Of a stretch of DNA of 64,000 bases, positions 20,301 to 31,930 are shown one piece after another. The stretch is from the NCBI GenBank assembly GCA_030549205.1, contig JAUKTV010000009.1, positions 1,178,001 through 1,242,000 of the forward strand, read 5' to 3'. Under the pieces are notes generated by a model. That model worked only from the letters and a program-made list of their open reading frames with translations, did no database searches and was not told the DNA's origin. The position numbers were made by a program, and so were the translations under genes. Source of the stretch: Apiosordaria backusii. Lineage: Eukaryota; Ascomycota; Sordariomycetes; Sordariales; Lasiosphaeriaceae. Numbering within the stretch: position 1 is the first letter of the stretch; each line of letters starts with the position of its first letter.

Positions 20301-22159
20301 TCAGACTCATCCTCAGTGACCCATTCATCGTCACTGTCGCTGTCTTCGTCTGAGCTCGACTCTGAAGAATCATCGTCGGGCTCCTGCTGGGACAAGGACG
20401 CGGAGGGGGCAGGGGCAGGGGCAGCCTTCAGCTTGGCCGGGGCGTCGGCACGCGTTGCTCTCCGGTTGCTTCGCTCGCGCGCGTGGAAAGCCGCGCGGAG
20501 CTCGGACAACAGATCATCGTCGAAGGGCGTTGGTGCGGCGGCGTCGGCGTGGGCTGGAGTGTCCTCAGGAAGGACGGAGGGAGATGGGGCAGCGGCGCCA
20601 GCTGGTGCTGAAGCCACCTTGCTTTCCTCGGACAAAGCCAATTCAGCGTCGGCGGCGACAGCGGGGGTAACAGCGGCGGCGGCTGCAATCTCTTGCTCCT
20701 TCTCGGCTTGGGCTTTGCGTTCAGCCAGGTACATCATGCGTGACCTGTCGCGGGCCAAGCGAGCTTCCTTGGTGACGGCACTCTCCTTGCGTGCTCTCAC
20801 AATCTCGTCAGTCTGCGCGTACGATTCGGCGTGATCCTCGCTAACGTAACGCCCTCTCATCTTCTGATCCACGGCAGCCAGATTGGCATGCCCACTTGCG
20901 ATTTGGTTATACGCAAGCCGGACCAAAGTTGAAGGCGAGAAGGGGCAGAGTAAGTCCTCGAAAATGGGAGCGGGTGCGGGAGAGGCAAGGGGTTCGGAGT
21001 GGGAGTGGTCGGGGGTCTGAGGCAGCTCGACCTCGGTCTCTGTGACGGGGAGAACCTTGGTTCTGCTGCGGGGGGTGAGTGGACGCGAGAGCAAGATCTC
21101 GGCCACGGAGAGGTCCTTTCTCTCAATTCGTCTTGGAGATGAGAAAACGGTAGGGACAAAACTATCGGGCTTGGGCGCGAGTACCCTCGCGGGCAAACGC
21201 GACACAGCCTTTGGCTTGACGATAGGGTGTGCCTTCATTTCCTTGACGATGATCCTTTGGATCTCGATGCTAGAATCAATGTGATCCTGGCGTTTCTTGA
21301 TCACCTCGTCACGCTTAACACGGAAAGTTTTCAACCGAGCAAGCTCAGTATCAAACAAGACTGTGTAGAAGCCGGCGAGGCAGAGAAGTCGCTTCCAAGC
21401 GGTGGAAAGACTTCTCTCGACGGGGCCATCTTCCTTCTCGGCAAGGGGAATTTGCTCTGCAAAGAATGTGCGAACACAACCGGGGAGCGACCTGCTCGGG
21501 TGGGCACGACGAAAGTCATCCACACTGGCCGACAGGTTCTGCTCTGACAATCCGATTGTGAAGCACTGCTCGGCAAATCTCAGCTCTTGATCGTGACACC
21601 GTGCTTCCTCCTCGAGGAGACCTCGGAGGAGTGTGTGTCCTCTCGAATATTTGAGGACGAAGTCCACAAACATCTCAAGCGAGGCTTGCAATTCCCCCGC
21701 AAGCAACGCCCAAAGGCGAGCCCGTTCGGCGGCCAAGCAACACACAAAAGCAACGGCGTGCTTCACTAGGACATTGACGAGTCCCAGCAAAGGAGAGAAC
21801 ACAAGAGCCATGACGAATGCGAAAGTGGCGGCAGCATACATGCCAAGTGAGAAACCGGCAGCACCATGAAAATGGGCTACGGAACCACCCAGCATGCCGC
21901 AGACGGCAGCCACAACGCACCCCCTTCGGAGGCGAGGGAAGAAGAGAGAGAGGGAGGACAGGATGCAAACCATCATGGTGATGGCTGCGGTAGGGCTTGC
22001 AAAAATGACTATGTCCATCGTTAGCAAACGCTCAAAGCACTGGCAAATGACGAATAACTTACTTGCAGAGGCCACGGAGACGAGGATCGCCACGAGGGCG
22101 AAGACTTGAACCAAGGCACGCCCGTAGGCGGCCACTGGAGCGAAAAGTTGCGAAGACAT
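17358..22159 (-). CDS. Large acidic protein with N-terminal membrane segments, function unknown (one frame break)
   Basis: The start ATG is at 22159. A clear 54-bp intron (22062-22009: GTAAGT, GCTAACG, TAG) removes an in-frame segment. The first open frame runs to a stop at 19913 (about 730 residues after splicing). A second frame is open from 19976 to 17358 (about 850 codons) but has no ATG at its 5' end. Adding one C to the six-C run at 19919-19924 joins them into about 1,580 residues. Both sides of the joint carry a near-identical motif (EAESSFDEEAGA and EAESSFEEEAEQQ), which supports one gene. The first ~130 residues hold four to five hydrophobic stretches (for example ALVQVFALVAILVSVASA and MYAAATFAFVMALVFSPLLG). 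The rest is strongly acidic, Ser/Glu/Ala-rich and mostly disordered, with poly-Thr and Gln-rich parts and a basic end (RGLMKRVKRPD...KGKGKEKE). I do not recognise the family. Two separate genes remain possible but less likely. Confidence 0.65.
19571..19625 (-). repeat. Trinucleotide (ACC)n tract coding poly-Thr
   Basis: GGT/GGC triplets on the plus strand encode an interrupted run of about 20 Thr with a few Ala in the acidic protein. It is an expansion-prone coding microsatellite. Confidence 0.85.
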
Positions 22160-24769
22160 CGTTTCTACAGACGATCGTTAGCGAACGAAATGAAAGTCGA
22201 GGGGAACAAAGATCAAAACCTGCTTGGACGGAAAGTTGCTGATTTTCAAAAAATCGTTAGCAAACGGAAGAGAGATAGGAAGAAGGTCGTGAGAAAGCCA
22301 GAATCAAAAAACCTACATTGCTTGACTGTCGGTCGTTGCTGGTACGGAACTTCGTAACTTGAGGAAAAAAAAGAAGAGAGGGAAGAGATCGCGAGAAAGT
22401 GGGAGAGCTAGATAAACACCAGACGAGGGGCAGGCGAATGCAAGTGGCAGTATTCAAAATTTTCCTATTCAGCAGGGCAGACAATAACAATGGGGGTTGC
22501 TCCTTCCCAAGCTGGGACGATGATGTCGTCGTGGGCGACCACGCTGAGATGGAGTCGGAGAACTTGCTCCTGGGTGACCACCAGGTCAACAGACCAGCCC
22601 GGTGGTGCTTCTTAGGGGCCTGGATTTGAGGCCGGCAATGGGATCACTTTAAAAGCTTCACGTTGTTGGTAATATCAGGGGCTATTTGGACTTGAAAGTT
22701 GCTTGATATTGGGTAGATGGGCTTCATAATGCATTTTGACTTGGGAATGACTATCCTATCTGGAGGATTGAACCCATAGGAGACTGGTGGTATTCATGAG
22801 AGACTCCGTCTCTTTACTTTGGACTTCTTTGATCTTTGGCATTGTTTCTGGTCTAATGTGGAGACTTCAACATCCATCACAACGGACAGACGATGGGATA
22901 TTTTCAGTTATGTGATATATACGTTTGGATACAGAAGAGAAAGGCGACACCATAAAGGCATCATTATCTTCATATTTAACTATCCTATTCTGGTCTTCAA
23001 AACGCCGCTGTCATGCACAAAGGGGTCTCTGCAAACTCCCAATCATTGTCACCAAATAAGAACATGCTGCAGATTGCTTGACAAAGCCAACTGAAGAACA
23101 CGTAAGATGCTCGTCTTCTTGTAAAATTCTCTCAGAGACTGTCATATAAGCTTAATCTTCCATCTCATGCTGTAGAGGTATTCATCTTCGAAGTCTAAAG
23201 CTACCTAAGGTACGCTCAAGTCATTTGGCGCTTCATAAACACCACAACACGGGATTGTGAGCAATCACAAACCAGCTAAACACCATAAGCATCTCCCAGG
23301 AAAACCAACATCTCCTTCATCCGAATATAACACCCCCCTCACACCACCAAATACCACCAACTACCAGCCTTGCGTAACCACAACGTTGCCCACCGGCAAA
23401 ACTCAGGGCCATGTCATGTCAACTTCTTGGCACCAACCCCTATTCCCCGCCCCACAAAAGGTAAACACTTGCACCTTGCGCACCTTACGCACCTTCCTTC
23501 CTCTTTCCCCCTTCCAAAAAATTCCAACCCCTTCCAATCTCCAGGCAGCAAGATAACCTGAATAATCCTTATCTTATTCAGGCCTATTCAGATCTATTGT
23601 GACTCAAAAATATGGCTGCCTAAAACTTGCTCAATTGATTTGCGAATTGCAAAAAGAAGGGAAGGAACTGAATGTTGGGAAGGAGGTTGTGGGTGGGTGA
23701 CCCACTTTAACGTCACTTTGGCAACGGTGTGGCCTGAGGCAATGAGGGAGGAGGGAAGGGGGGATGAGACCCTAACCCTGGAGAGGAGGGAGGTGGAAAT
23801 GGCAGTGAAGAGCACGATGGTGATGATGAGGGGGTTTGGAAGAAGATTCTGGGGTTGATTGGATGTGGTTTAGATTTGTTGGACTGGGAGGTTGGTAATG
23901 GAGGCTTGGGGGAGCTTCCTGGCGATCATGTTTGGCATTAAGCCTTCCCGACGAGACAGTGACATGGAGAGTCGCGTTGAGATGCCTTCACTTTCATCAG
24001 CTTTGAAACTGCCCCATCACATTGTCTTTCTGCTATTCTTGCAGCATAAAGACACAAGAGCTCTCTTTAAGTAAAGATTTGTGTCAGGCCGGCCCTGCTT
24101 TGGTGCCCTGGTGCCAGCTTGTCAATGTTGTCCCAGCCGTTCTCAGCGGCGAGTTGTCATGATGTGGGAGGTATGTGACTCCAGAGACCGCCCTAGAGGT
24201 GATATAAGCAAAGAGTCTACCACCGAAAGATTTCTCAAAGCAAGCAAAAGACTTCGGCGTCCGCTCTGGAATTGCCACCGGTCTCTCCAATCACCGGGGG
24301 GTTACAGCGGCAGTTCCATGACAGCCTTTTAACCCAATACATCGCTTTAGTACTCACCATATCCAGGCTTCCTAGCTAATAGCTCTCAATTATCCTTCTT
24401 GAAACATAAGGTATATCCTCATTAATAGGTTTATATATCTGAACACCGGATTTTCATGTATGTACGTAAGAGCAACTGTTGAGCTTGAGTATCGTCCAAG
24501 TTCTTATTACAATTAGGCTAGAAGCATACCTATCTGAGACCGCAAACAGCGCTTGAGAACGGTGCCTTGCTTTACAAGTGACAAAACGGCCATATCGCGA
24601 TGATTCCACATGCTGTTTCAGATATCAAATTGAAAAGCTCGGTGTAGAAGTCAATCAGAGCAAGACAGACCGAAGGCAATTTAGATTCGTAAACTGCTTT
24701 GTTTTGTCATTTCTTGAACAGATTCATCAGTACGGGATTGTAGCAGGTCCAGGACTGCTAGGGTAAACA

Positions 24770-24814
24770 TTGGTCGTCTTTCCCTTGGTCGTCTTGCCCT
24801 TGGTCGTCTTGCCC
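24770..24814 (+). repeat. Three tandem copies of a 15-bp unit
   Basis: TTGGTCGTCTTKCCC occurs three times head to tail; only the first copy differs, by one base. It is a small minisatellite in the gene-free interval. Confidence 0.9.
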
Positions 24815-25963
24815 TGGATGATACCTTTCTGGTGAAGATGCGACCAAGCTTGGACTTGTGACTGGCAACATACGTCTCTCGTCCTTGTGAGCCTTGCGGG
24901 TGCAAGACTGAACAACTGCACGGTGGGGGCGAGCCCTCTCCTCCAGGTGATGCAGCTAGAGAGGTAGTGATAGTATCTCAGCCCTAGGGAAGATTAACAA
25001 GTTACTGCAACTTGGGATAATTATTCATATAAACACACTGCAACAGGCTGGCAGTGTCTGCAATTCCAGAAACTCCAGCATAAACAAAATATTAGAGGCG
25101 TATTCCTCGATACCTAGGTAGGCTTGTTATCTTCACAGTCCTTGCGGATATACCTGTTTTAGGTTACAAAGGGCTTCTTGAGTGCTACGTTCCAGCATCG
25201 CCTCGAAGCGCAACGTTTCTACCTCTGACGACAAAGGAGACAACCCCCGTCTCCGATCTCATCTCCCGGGGCGTCAAGCTCCCTTTCATCGAGCTCTGCT
25301 GGGTATGCCCAAAGCTCCTCGCTAACTACATCGTCTTTCTCCGGCCTTTCTAGGGCCGAACGTATTTGCCACAGGTCTCTCCTGAGGCTCTCTCTCCGGA
25401 ATAAGTCTCATGTTCTTTCAGGATACTGCTCGGAAGGAGGTTGGGTTGACTGGCGTTATCCTACCACGTGCCTACCAATGTATGCCTTCATGATGTCGGT
25501 GCACCTTACAACAGCTCTAGAGCACATAGAGCCAGGGGTCTGTCCAGGAGGAAGCCAAGGAGATGGGCGGACGCGGCTCAGGGCCCCCATCGCTGCGTCC
25601 TTCGTTCTGCTCCAACTTCTTATCAGGGTTTTCGTAAGGTATCCCAAAGAATCAACAACAGACACCCGACATTCATTTTCAACCATAAAATCTTCATGAT
25701 GACCCAATCTGCATTTGCTACATCTCTATCCCTCAGAGTGCTACCGGGATACTTTTTCCAACCTTTGCAAATGCCTTTACTCTGAACAACGCTCAACAAT
25801 CAAGAGCGCATCTTCAGCACACCCGTCTGGCAAAATCCAAGAAAACCGCATATCTCACATGAAAACTTGTTATCCTTTCACTGTATATAACTCAATCCCA
25901 TTCATTACACTTCTCTCATGTTAATCTACCATAAAAAAGAACAAAAAGCCCAGGGTATATAAA

Positions 25964-26004
25964 CCATCCCATCCCATTCCATCCCATCCGACCCATTCAT
26001 CCCA
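25964..26004 (+). repeat. (CATCC)n-like pentamer tract
   Basis: Imperfect CCATC/CATTC pentamers repeat about eight times just downstream of spc7, probably in its 3' UTR or terminator. Confidence 0.85.
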
Positions 26005-26080
26005 TGCAAACCAAAAACCAACCCCTCAACCCAAACCCCCAGGTCATCCCATCCCAGCAATCTCCAACCTAACAAAAACC

Positions 26081-29000
26081 TCACTTCTCCCCAGCAGCCA
26101 CAGTCGCAGCCCTCGACCCCCTAGCCAACAACCGTTTATACAGCTCCAACATCCCCATATCCCACCCCTTATCCTTCTCACCACCACCCCCACCAACACT
26201 CCCCCCAATCTTCCCCTGCAAAAACTCCACCAGCTTCACAGTATTAAACTGCTCTCCATACACCACTTTCGCCTCAGGCACCACCGAAACCTCCAACCCT
26301 TCCCCACCATTTACAACCTTCAGATTCAATACCGCCTCCACTCTGGTCTGCAGTGGTACCAGCAAGAGCGAGGACACCACCGCAATAGAAGCATCACTCG
26401 TCCTCCTCACCCCCGTCGGAAAAGTCAAGTTCAACAACCTGACATAGTTCGCGACGGTGTTGGCTTTATCCCACCCTTCGCTCACCACTCTCAGCATGGC
26501 TTTCACTGTTGTGGTGGACTGTGGCAGAGATCGCAGCCGATCCCGGATAGACTGCAGGAAGAAATCCCTTTCGGGGGTAAGAGGAATGGACTGGTTGGTT
26601 GGTTCGCGTTTATCGGCAATGTACCAGAGATCGATATTGGACGATGCACCAGGGCGGTGGTTGGGGTTGGCAAGCTGTTGAAAGGAGGTAACGTCAAAGA
26701 CTAGTTCGATCTGGCGCTTGTAAGTCATGGAGATTGTCGTGCCTGAGATGCCGGTGATGGCCCAGCCGGTGGTTTTTTCTATTTTGTCGGTTCGTGCTGG
26801 TATGCATGTTAGTTTTGCGATGGAGATGGGGTTGAGGAGGATGCATACCCTTAAGCTTGCTGATTTCTTCTGATGACCAGCCCCGGCATTCTTCGCGGAT
26901 TTTGTCCGCCTCTCTTATCTCATCTAAGCACTGCTGCTTTTGTCGAGTCAAGCCCTCAATACCCCCCGTAGACTCCTCCAACTGCCTCTTCAACTCCTCA
27001 ATCCTCCTCTGCTTCTCCTCCAACCCCTCATCAAGCGCAACCAGCTCCGCCCTAGCCTCTTCCAGCTCAGCCGGATCGCAATCAGCCATCTCCTGCGCCA
27101 CCGCCTCAAGATTCTCATGCTCCCTCTCAAGTTCCTCAGCCCGCTTGATCATATCAGGCAGCACCGACGAAAGCAACTCCTGCTGTTTTCCCAACAACCT
27201 CTCATCATCATCCATCCCCTCCGCAATCTTAACCAAACCCTCCTTCAGCCCATCCTGCAGCTTCATCCGCCATTCATACCACATCGCCTTGCTCAACAGC
27301 CTCGCATGCGTCTTGACATTCTTGAACTGATTGTCCATCAACACCTTGAATTCAGGCGTGGCAGTCATGTACTCCCTAAACAGCGGGGGATTCTCCTCAA
27401 AAGTCTCCGACTCAATCTCCCGGACAATCCTCCTCCCTTCCGAGATGTACTTCTTCAGCTCGCGGCACGAGTGTTGATACAACTCCAAAGTAGGCACAGT
27501 GCAAGCGCCTGCAACGACACACTTCTCCAGCGAGAGGTCCTCCTTCCCATCGGCCGTCAGACTGAGCCTCGTCTCGCCTGGCGCGACGGTATGTCTCCTC
27601 TTTGTCGTGGTCAGCTCCATGAACCGGATGCTGGTCAAGTTGAGGAAATCCTGCAGGTGAATACGATCCCCATCATCATCTCGCTGCATCAATGCATCAG
27701 CATCAACCGTGGCGGTATGATCGTAAAAGTTGAAAGTATTAGTAGGCTGGTCATCGAACACTGATCTGAAGCGGCCATGATGATTAGGCGTTGCTGCCGC
27801 CCGGGTTGGGGAGCTAGGAACAGCCGGAGTCGTGGTATCATCCTCCTCCGCATTCCGAGCAGCGGACCGTGTCTTGCGGCCCGTGGTCGTCTCAGCCTTG
27901 GACGGGGGAGACTGCAGCCGAATATTCTTGACCGGACTGCCCTGGTGACCCTTGAGCCGCTTGACACCATCAATCACCTCCGAATCCTCTTCTTCATCCT
28001 CCACATCAAGTTCCATCGGCCGTTTTCCAAGCAAACCCCGTGCACTTCCCGGCATGAGACTCTTGCGCCCCGCCAAGGGATTCTTCTTTTTCTTTGTAGG
28101 ACTCAGGTTCTGAATCATCTCCTTAAGATTGAGCGTGATCTCACGGTCGTCTTGAACACCATTCACTTCACGCTCCAGCATCCTCCGGTTGCTCTCCTTT
28201 TCTGCCTCATCCCGGAGTTCTTGGTCAACCTCGGCTTCCATAGCACGCGGATCGGCAAAAGCCACGGTCCGTCGAGCGCTGCTTGGCTCGCTAGGCACAA
28301 AGTCAGCTGCCGAGTCTCCCAGAGACTCTCTGCGGTCAAAGATTTCAGCGACACGTGGAGAGCCCAATCCAGGCCTGTCTGCGCCAACCCCTGAGAGCCG
28401 TCTTCCTTGGGGAGTGAGGACGACACGCGGGGTGCTGATTCCGGTGCTGGGGTCTTGGTGGAAGAGTCTCCCCTTGCCGACAGAACGAGGCGTGGTTTTG
28501 GGCGGTGACACATCCCGGACTGGCGAGCTACTTCCAATCATGGAGGGTGGTGTTTTGGTCGCAGGCGCAGTATTTCTCGCAGGGGAAGGTGTTCTTCTAG
28601 CGGGAGAGTTTCTCACGGGAGATTTCCTTGCGCTTCTAACCGGCGAGCTTCTCACAGGAGAACTTCGAACGGGTGAACTCTGCGGAGCTGGGCTTCTCGC
28701 AGGCGGGTCTCTCACAGGGGAGCTCTCAAACAATGGGGCGCCGGGAATACTGTAACGTAGACCATTGCCTCGGAATGCAGAGAGTCCAAGAGTGTTGTTA
28801 TCATCTTGGCTTGTTGCTTGTCTCTTGGGAGAGGATGTTACCTCAGCTGGTGGGTTAATGGACGGATAAACGACATCCGGCTCATCGGCTTCCTGTTCCA
28901 TCACCCTCTTAGCTGCTAACCGTGCTTCTTCGGGCGAGGCAGGCTTCAGAATACCGCCTACTGCCATAGTCTCGTCCATGGCCATAGTCTGTTCGAATTC

Positions 29001-30634
29001 TTCGTCCTCTTGCTGCACTTGTGAAGTGGGCAGAATGCCGCCGACAGCCGCAGTCATGTCCATATCCGTACCGTCATCTTCTGCTGCGAGAGTTCTCCGG
29101 CGGCCCATAGCAGAACTCGCATTAGGGGCACCTTTTGATAAAAGCCCACCAATCGCAGAAGTAAACTCCATGGACATGTCTTCGAGCTCATCTATGTCCG
29201 TTGCGCCGCCGATAGACATCCTGCCTTGTCGAATACCGCCAACTGCCGTTGTGAACTCCATAGTTTGATCGCCGAGTTCATCAGCATCCTGTTGTGCAAA
29301 TGACTTGACTGATTTCCGCCGATTTTGGGTTTGGGGTTTGCCAAGAATCCCACCGAGAACCTTAGTCACGTCCATCGACATGTCCTCATCCATATCCATT
29401 TCCACATCCTCGTCTTGATCGTTACTCCGAGACCCTGACTGTGATCGAATAATACCGCCCACGGCTTTGGTCATATCCATGTCCATGGCGTCGTCCATCT
29501 CCATCTCCACATCATCGCCTTGTTCTCGGTCTTCAGCCTGTGGGTTTGGGGGCATATGTTGGCGGATGATCTGCGTGGTGGTCTCTGACTGAGATAGTGG
29601 CCTCCTCCCCACCCGGCAAACCCAGCAATGACCTCCTCGTCCTCATCAATCCTTTGAGTAGCGGCGGCGCGTTGTTTCGCAAGTCGCAAGTTCTCGTCCA
29701 AGCTGTCAGTGGATCCGTCATTATCGAATGCAGACACGCCCGAAGTCATGGATGCGACGGATGCAGAGGTCATTTCTTCGGCTTCTACGGTCATAACGGT
29801 GCCGTCGTCGTCTGAGTCACTGGAGCCAGACATTTCCTCAGCCTCCACCTCGTCGATGTCGTCTGCATGTTCCATGTCGGAATCGTATACGGTGGAGGCG
29901 ATTGTATCGTCGTCCCCGTAGAGTGACGCCGCGCCTGAACTTCTTCTCTGGTTTCTTTGATGCAGCGCTCTTTGATCGGCTGGGGATTCGGCAACATGGT
30001 CATCGATATGGTCTGGGGGTGTTGACGGGGGGTCTGAATCTGGTGCCTGGTGGTGATGTGATGCCGCCGTGGCGGTTGCGTCCTGGTTCTCGTCTACCTC
30101 GTGGAAAGTGTGTAATGTCGCCTCGGCAGCGAAAGACACACGGCGGTTGGCCAGTGATTTCCTGCGCGCTTCCCTCCTGTCTTTGATTTCCTTTTCCAAT
30201 TCAGCGCGCTCCCTTTCTTCCCTCTCCCGGGCAGCAGCCTGTTGTTCCTCCTCGGTGCGTAGTGCCACTTTTGTTCCTGCACTTTCGTTGCTCGAAGAGG
30301 GTCCTCTTGGTTTGAATGTTGGGATTTCTGGAAGGATGGGTATTGTCGGTTTCAAAATCGACCGTGGTGGTGGCCCTGATGGGATAGCAAGGGACTGAGG
30401 ACAAGTCAGTCAAGATCAAGCTTCCAAGACTACATGACATACTGCTCTGCGGTTACCATTTCCTGTCTTCAAGATATCGAGACTGCCCGGACCCAAACTC
30501 TTGCTCCTAGACTTCTTGCGAGTGGCGCCCATAGCGCTTCCAACATCAAGTGTCGCATTCTCTCGAGGCCCACTGCCGATGGATTTACGCGACCGGCGCG
30601 TTGCCGGCAGCGTGGCATCGCCTTGCGACGACAT
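26081..30634 (-). CDS. spc7: Spc7/KNL1 kinetochore scaffold (one frame break)
   Basis: Exon 1 is 30634-30443 (MSSQGDATLPATRRSRKSIG...). A 48-bp intron leads to exon 2 (30394-26849), and a 52-bp intron (GTATGC, CTAACA, CCAG) leads to exon 3 (26796-26081). The N-terminus has RRVSF (about residues 148-152), a PP1-docking RVxF motif next to RRKS. Six MELT-like repeats follow at about 29480-28950 (MDMT, MDVT, MEFT, MEFT, MDMT, MDET), each with a GGI/GGL tail. A central SP-rich segment with repeated SPVR lies at about 28728-28512. The C-terminus has a long coiled coil and the RWD-type Spc7 domain (KTTGWAITGISGTTISMTYK, RQIELVFDVTSF). KNL1 links the Mis12 and Ndc80 complexes and recruits Bub1-Bub3 through phosphorylated MELT repeats. 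In exon 2 the frame shifts after EVIAGFAGW (29607-29610, CCCC); one extra base restores GRRPLSQSETTTQ. A 44-bp intron could also bridge it but would delete the FAGW segment. Total is about 1,510 residues. Confidence 0.92.
28512..28728 (-). repeat. Coding repeat of SPVR/SPAR motifs in spc7
   Basis: About ten Ser-Pro/Thr-Pro sites, many as SPVR or SPAR, occur in some 70 residues. At DNA level the copies share a (T/C)TCTC(A/G)CAGG-G/AGA-like core, indicating tandem growth of a short unit. SPxR/K is the preferred CDK site type. Confidence 0.8.
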
Positions 30635-31097
30635 GGCTACAAATTGGGGGTGCGCAGTGAGCTGAGGGCGTTGTGGTGTACAAGTAAGCTGGGCTTCATA
30701 TGTAAATAATTCGTGGTGGAGTGAGACGCGACGGATGCACTTCTTGAATTGAATTCTGGAAACCGCGTCACAGGGGTGCACTTCTCATCGCAGAGGGGCA
30801 ATCTGTAGCTGTTGATCCTAGCCCCCGCTGCCATTGGCCAGGCCATTCCCTAAGTAAATAAACCCAAACAGGCTAGCCCCACTTCGTTTGGCGGTGTGGC
30901 TGGTGCCCCCAGTGCCTCGCCATTTTGACCCACATTTGGCGCAAAACAATTGTGGCTGGTGTCCATCACACTTTTTGGGCGACCAAAAAAATCAATCACC
31001 AACTAGCAAAATTCTGGGGCCTCGTTTTGTGAACTCCGACCGACCACCACTCCCACCTCGACAAAGCACATCTTCGGCCCACGCCAGAACCAGCAAG
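30635..31097. promoter_or_regulatory. Divergent promoter of spc7 and rps11
   Basis: 463 bp between the two ATGs. It holds ATTGG/CCAAT-like sequence at about 30833 and several TTTGGCG-like copies (30888, 30936). A CT-rich leader precedes rps11. No other feature. Confidence 0.5.
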
Positions 31098-31930
31098 ATG
31101 GCTACCGAGCTTACCGTCCAGAGCGAGCGTGCTTTCCAGAAGCAGCCGCACAGTGAGTTTTTCCAAACAGAAACGAGCCTGCAACCAGCTCCAGCAATGG
31201 GCGAAATGGGGAAATGGGCGATAAGGCCATGAAGCTGACCCGTGATGTTCTCCAAAAGTCTTCCTCAACTCCAAGACCAAGGTCAAGTCCACCAGACCTG
31301 GCAAGGGCGGCCGCAGATGGTACAAGGACGTTGGTCTGGGTTTCCGCACCCCCGCTACTGCCATTGAGGGCCAGTACATCGGTACGTAATATATCACGAA
31401 CAGACGCGCTCGCTCCTCCTCTTCGATCATCAACCCACCGAATTATCCAACCGAACGAACACGATATTTTTCGACCGATGAAGGACAGCTTTGCGATCGC
31501 GAGAGGAGGGGAGATATTGCGAATGGAAGACGGAGGTTAACTGGTTTCTCTCTGCAGACAAGAAGTGCCCCTTCACCGGCCAGGTTTCCATCCGTGGCCG
31601 TATCTTGACCGGCACCGTCGTCTCCACCAAGATGCACCGCACCATCATCATCCGCCGCGAGTACCTCCACTACATCCCCAAGTACTCCCGTTACGAGAAG
31701 CGCCACAAGAACCTCGCCGCCCACGTTTCCCCTGCTTTCCGTGTTGAGGAGGGTGACAAGGTTACCGTTGGCCAGTGCAGACCCCTCTCCAAGACTGTAC
31801 GTTACGACCCTCGATATCGAACCGAAGAGGTAACACGGTGACTGACAAAACTGGGGTATAGGTTCGGTTCAACGTCCTCCGCGTCCTTCCCCGCACTGGC
31901 AAGGCCGTCAAGGCTTTCCAGAAGTTCTAA
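31098..31930 (+). CDS. rps11: 40S ribosomal protein S11 (uS17)
   Basis: Four exons: 31098-31152, 31259-31381, 31558-31796 and 31862-31930. The introns are 106, 176 and 65 bp, all GT-AG with phases that fit. The product is 161 residues: [18 protein letters not shown], then [94 protein letters not shown] and a C-terminal [20 protein letters not shown]. This is the complete eukaryotic uS17 fold, including the [13 protein letters not shown] core that contacts 18S rRNA in the small-subunit body. Several introns in the 5' half of a short ribosomal-protein gene are normal for Pezizomycotina. It shares a 463-bp divergent promoter with spc7. Confidence 0.97.

Larger units (their letters stand above)
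22160..26080. other. 3.9-kb gene-free interval
   Basis: This is the longest stretch without a gene that I can support. It separates the start of the acidic-protein gene from the 3' end of spc7. The first ~450 bp are the promoter and leader of the former. From about 22.6 to 25.2 kb the sequence is more A/T-rich than the rest of the window, with scattered short palindromes of TACCTAAGGTA/ACCTAGGT type (about 23209 and 25110). A GC-richer island at about 25190-25640 has short frames without recognisable domains and could be a decayed gene or element. A 15-bp minisatellite lies at 24770 and a CATCC tract at 25964. No transposase or reverse-transcriptase motif was seen. Confidence 0.5.

Noticed and set aside
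25189..25353. 55-codon frame with protein-like composition (SDLISRGVKLPFIELCW...)
   Set aside because: Too short, no recognised motif, ends in a stop, and neighbouring frames are equally open; at most a relic.
31382..31557. C/D snoRNA in rps11 intron 2 (CCGATGAA as a C box)
   Set aside because: No matching D box or terminal stem was found in a suitable position.
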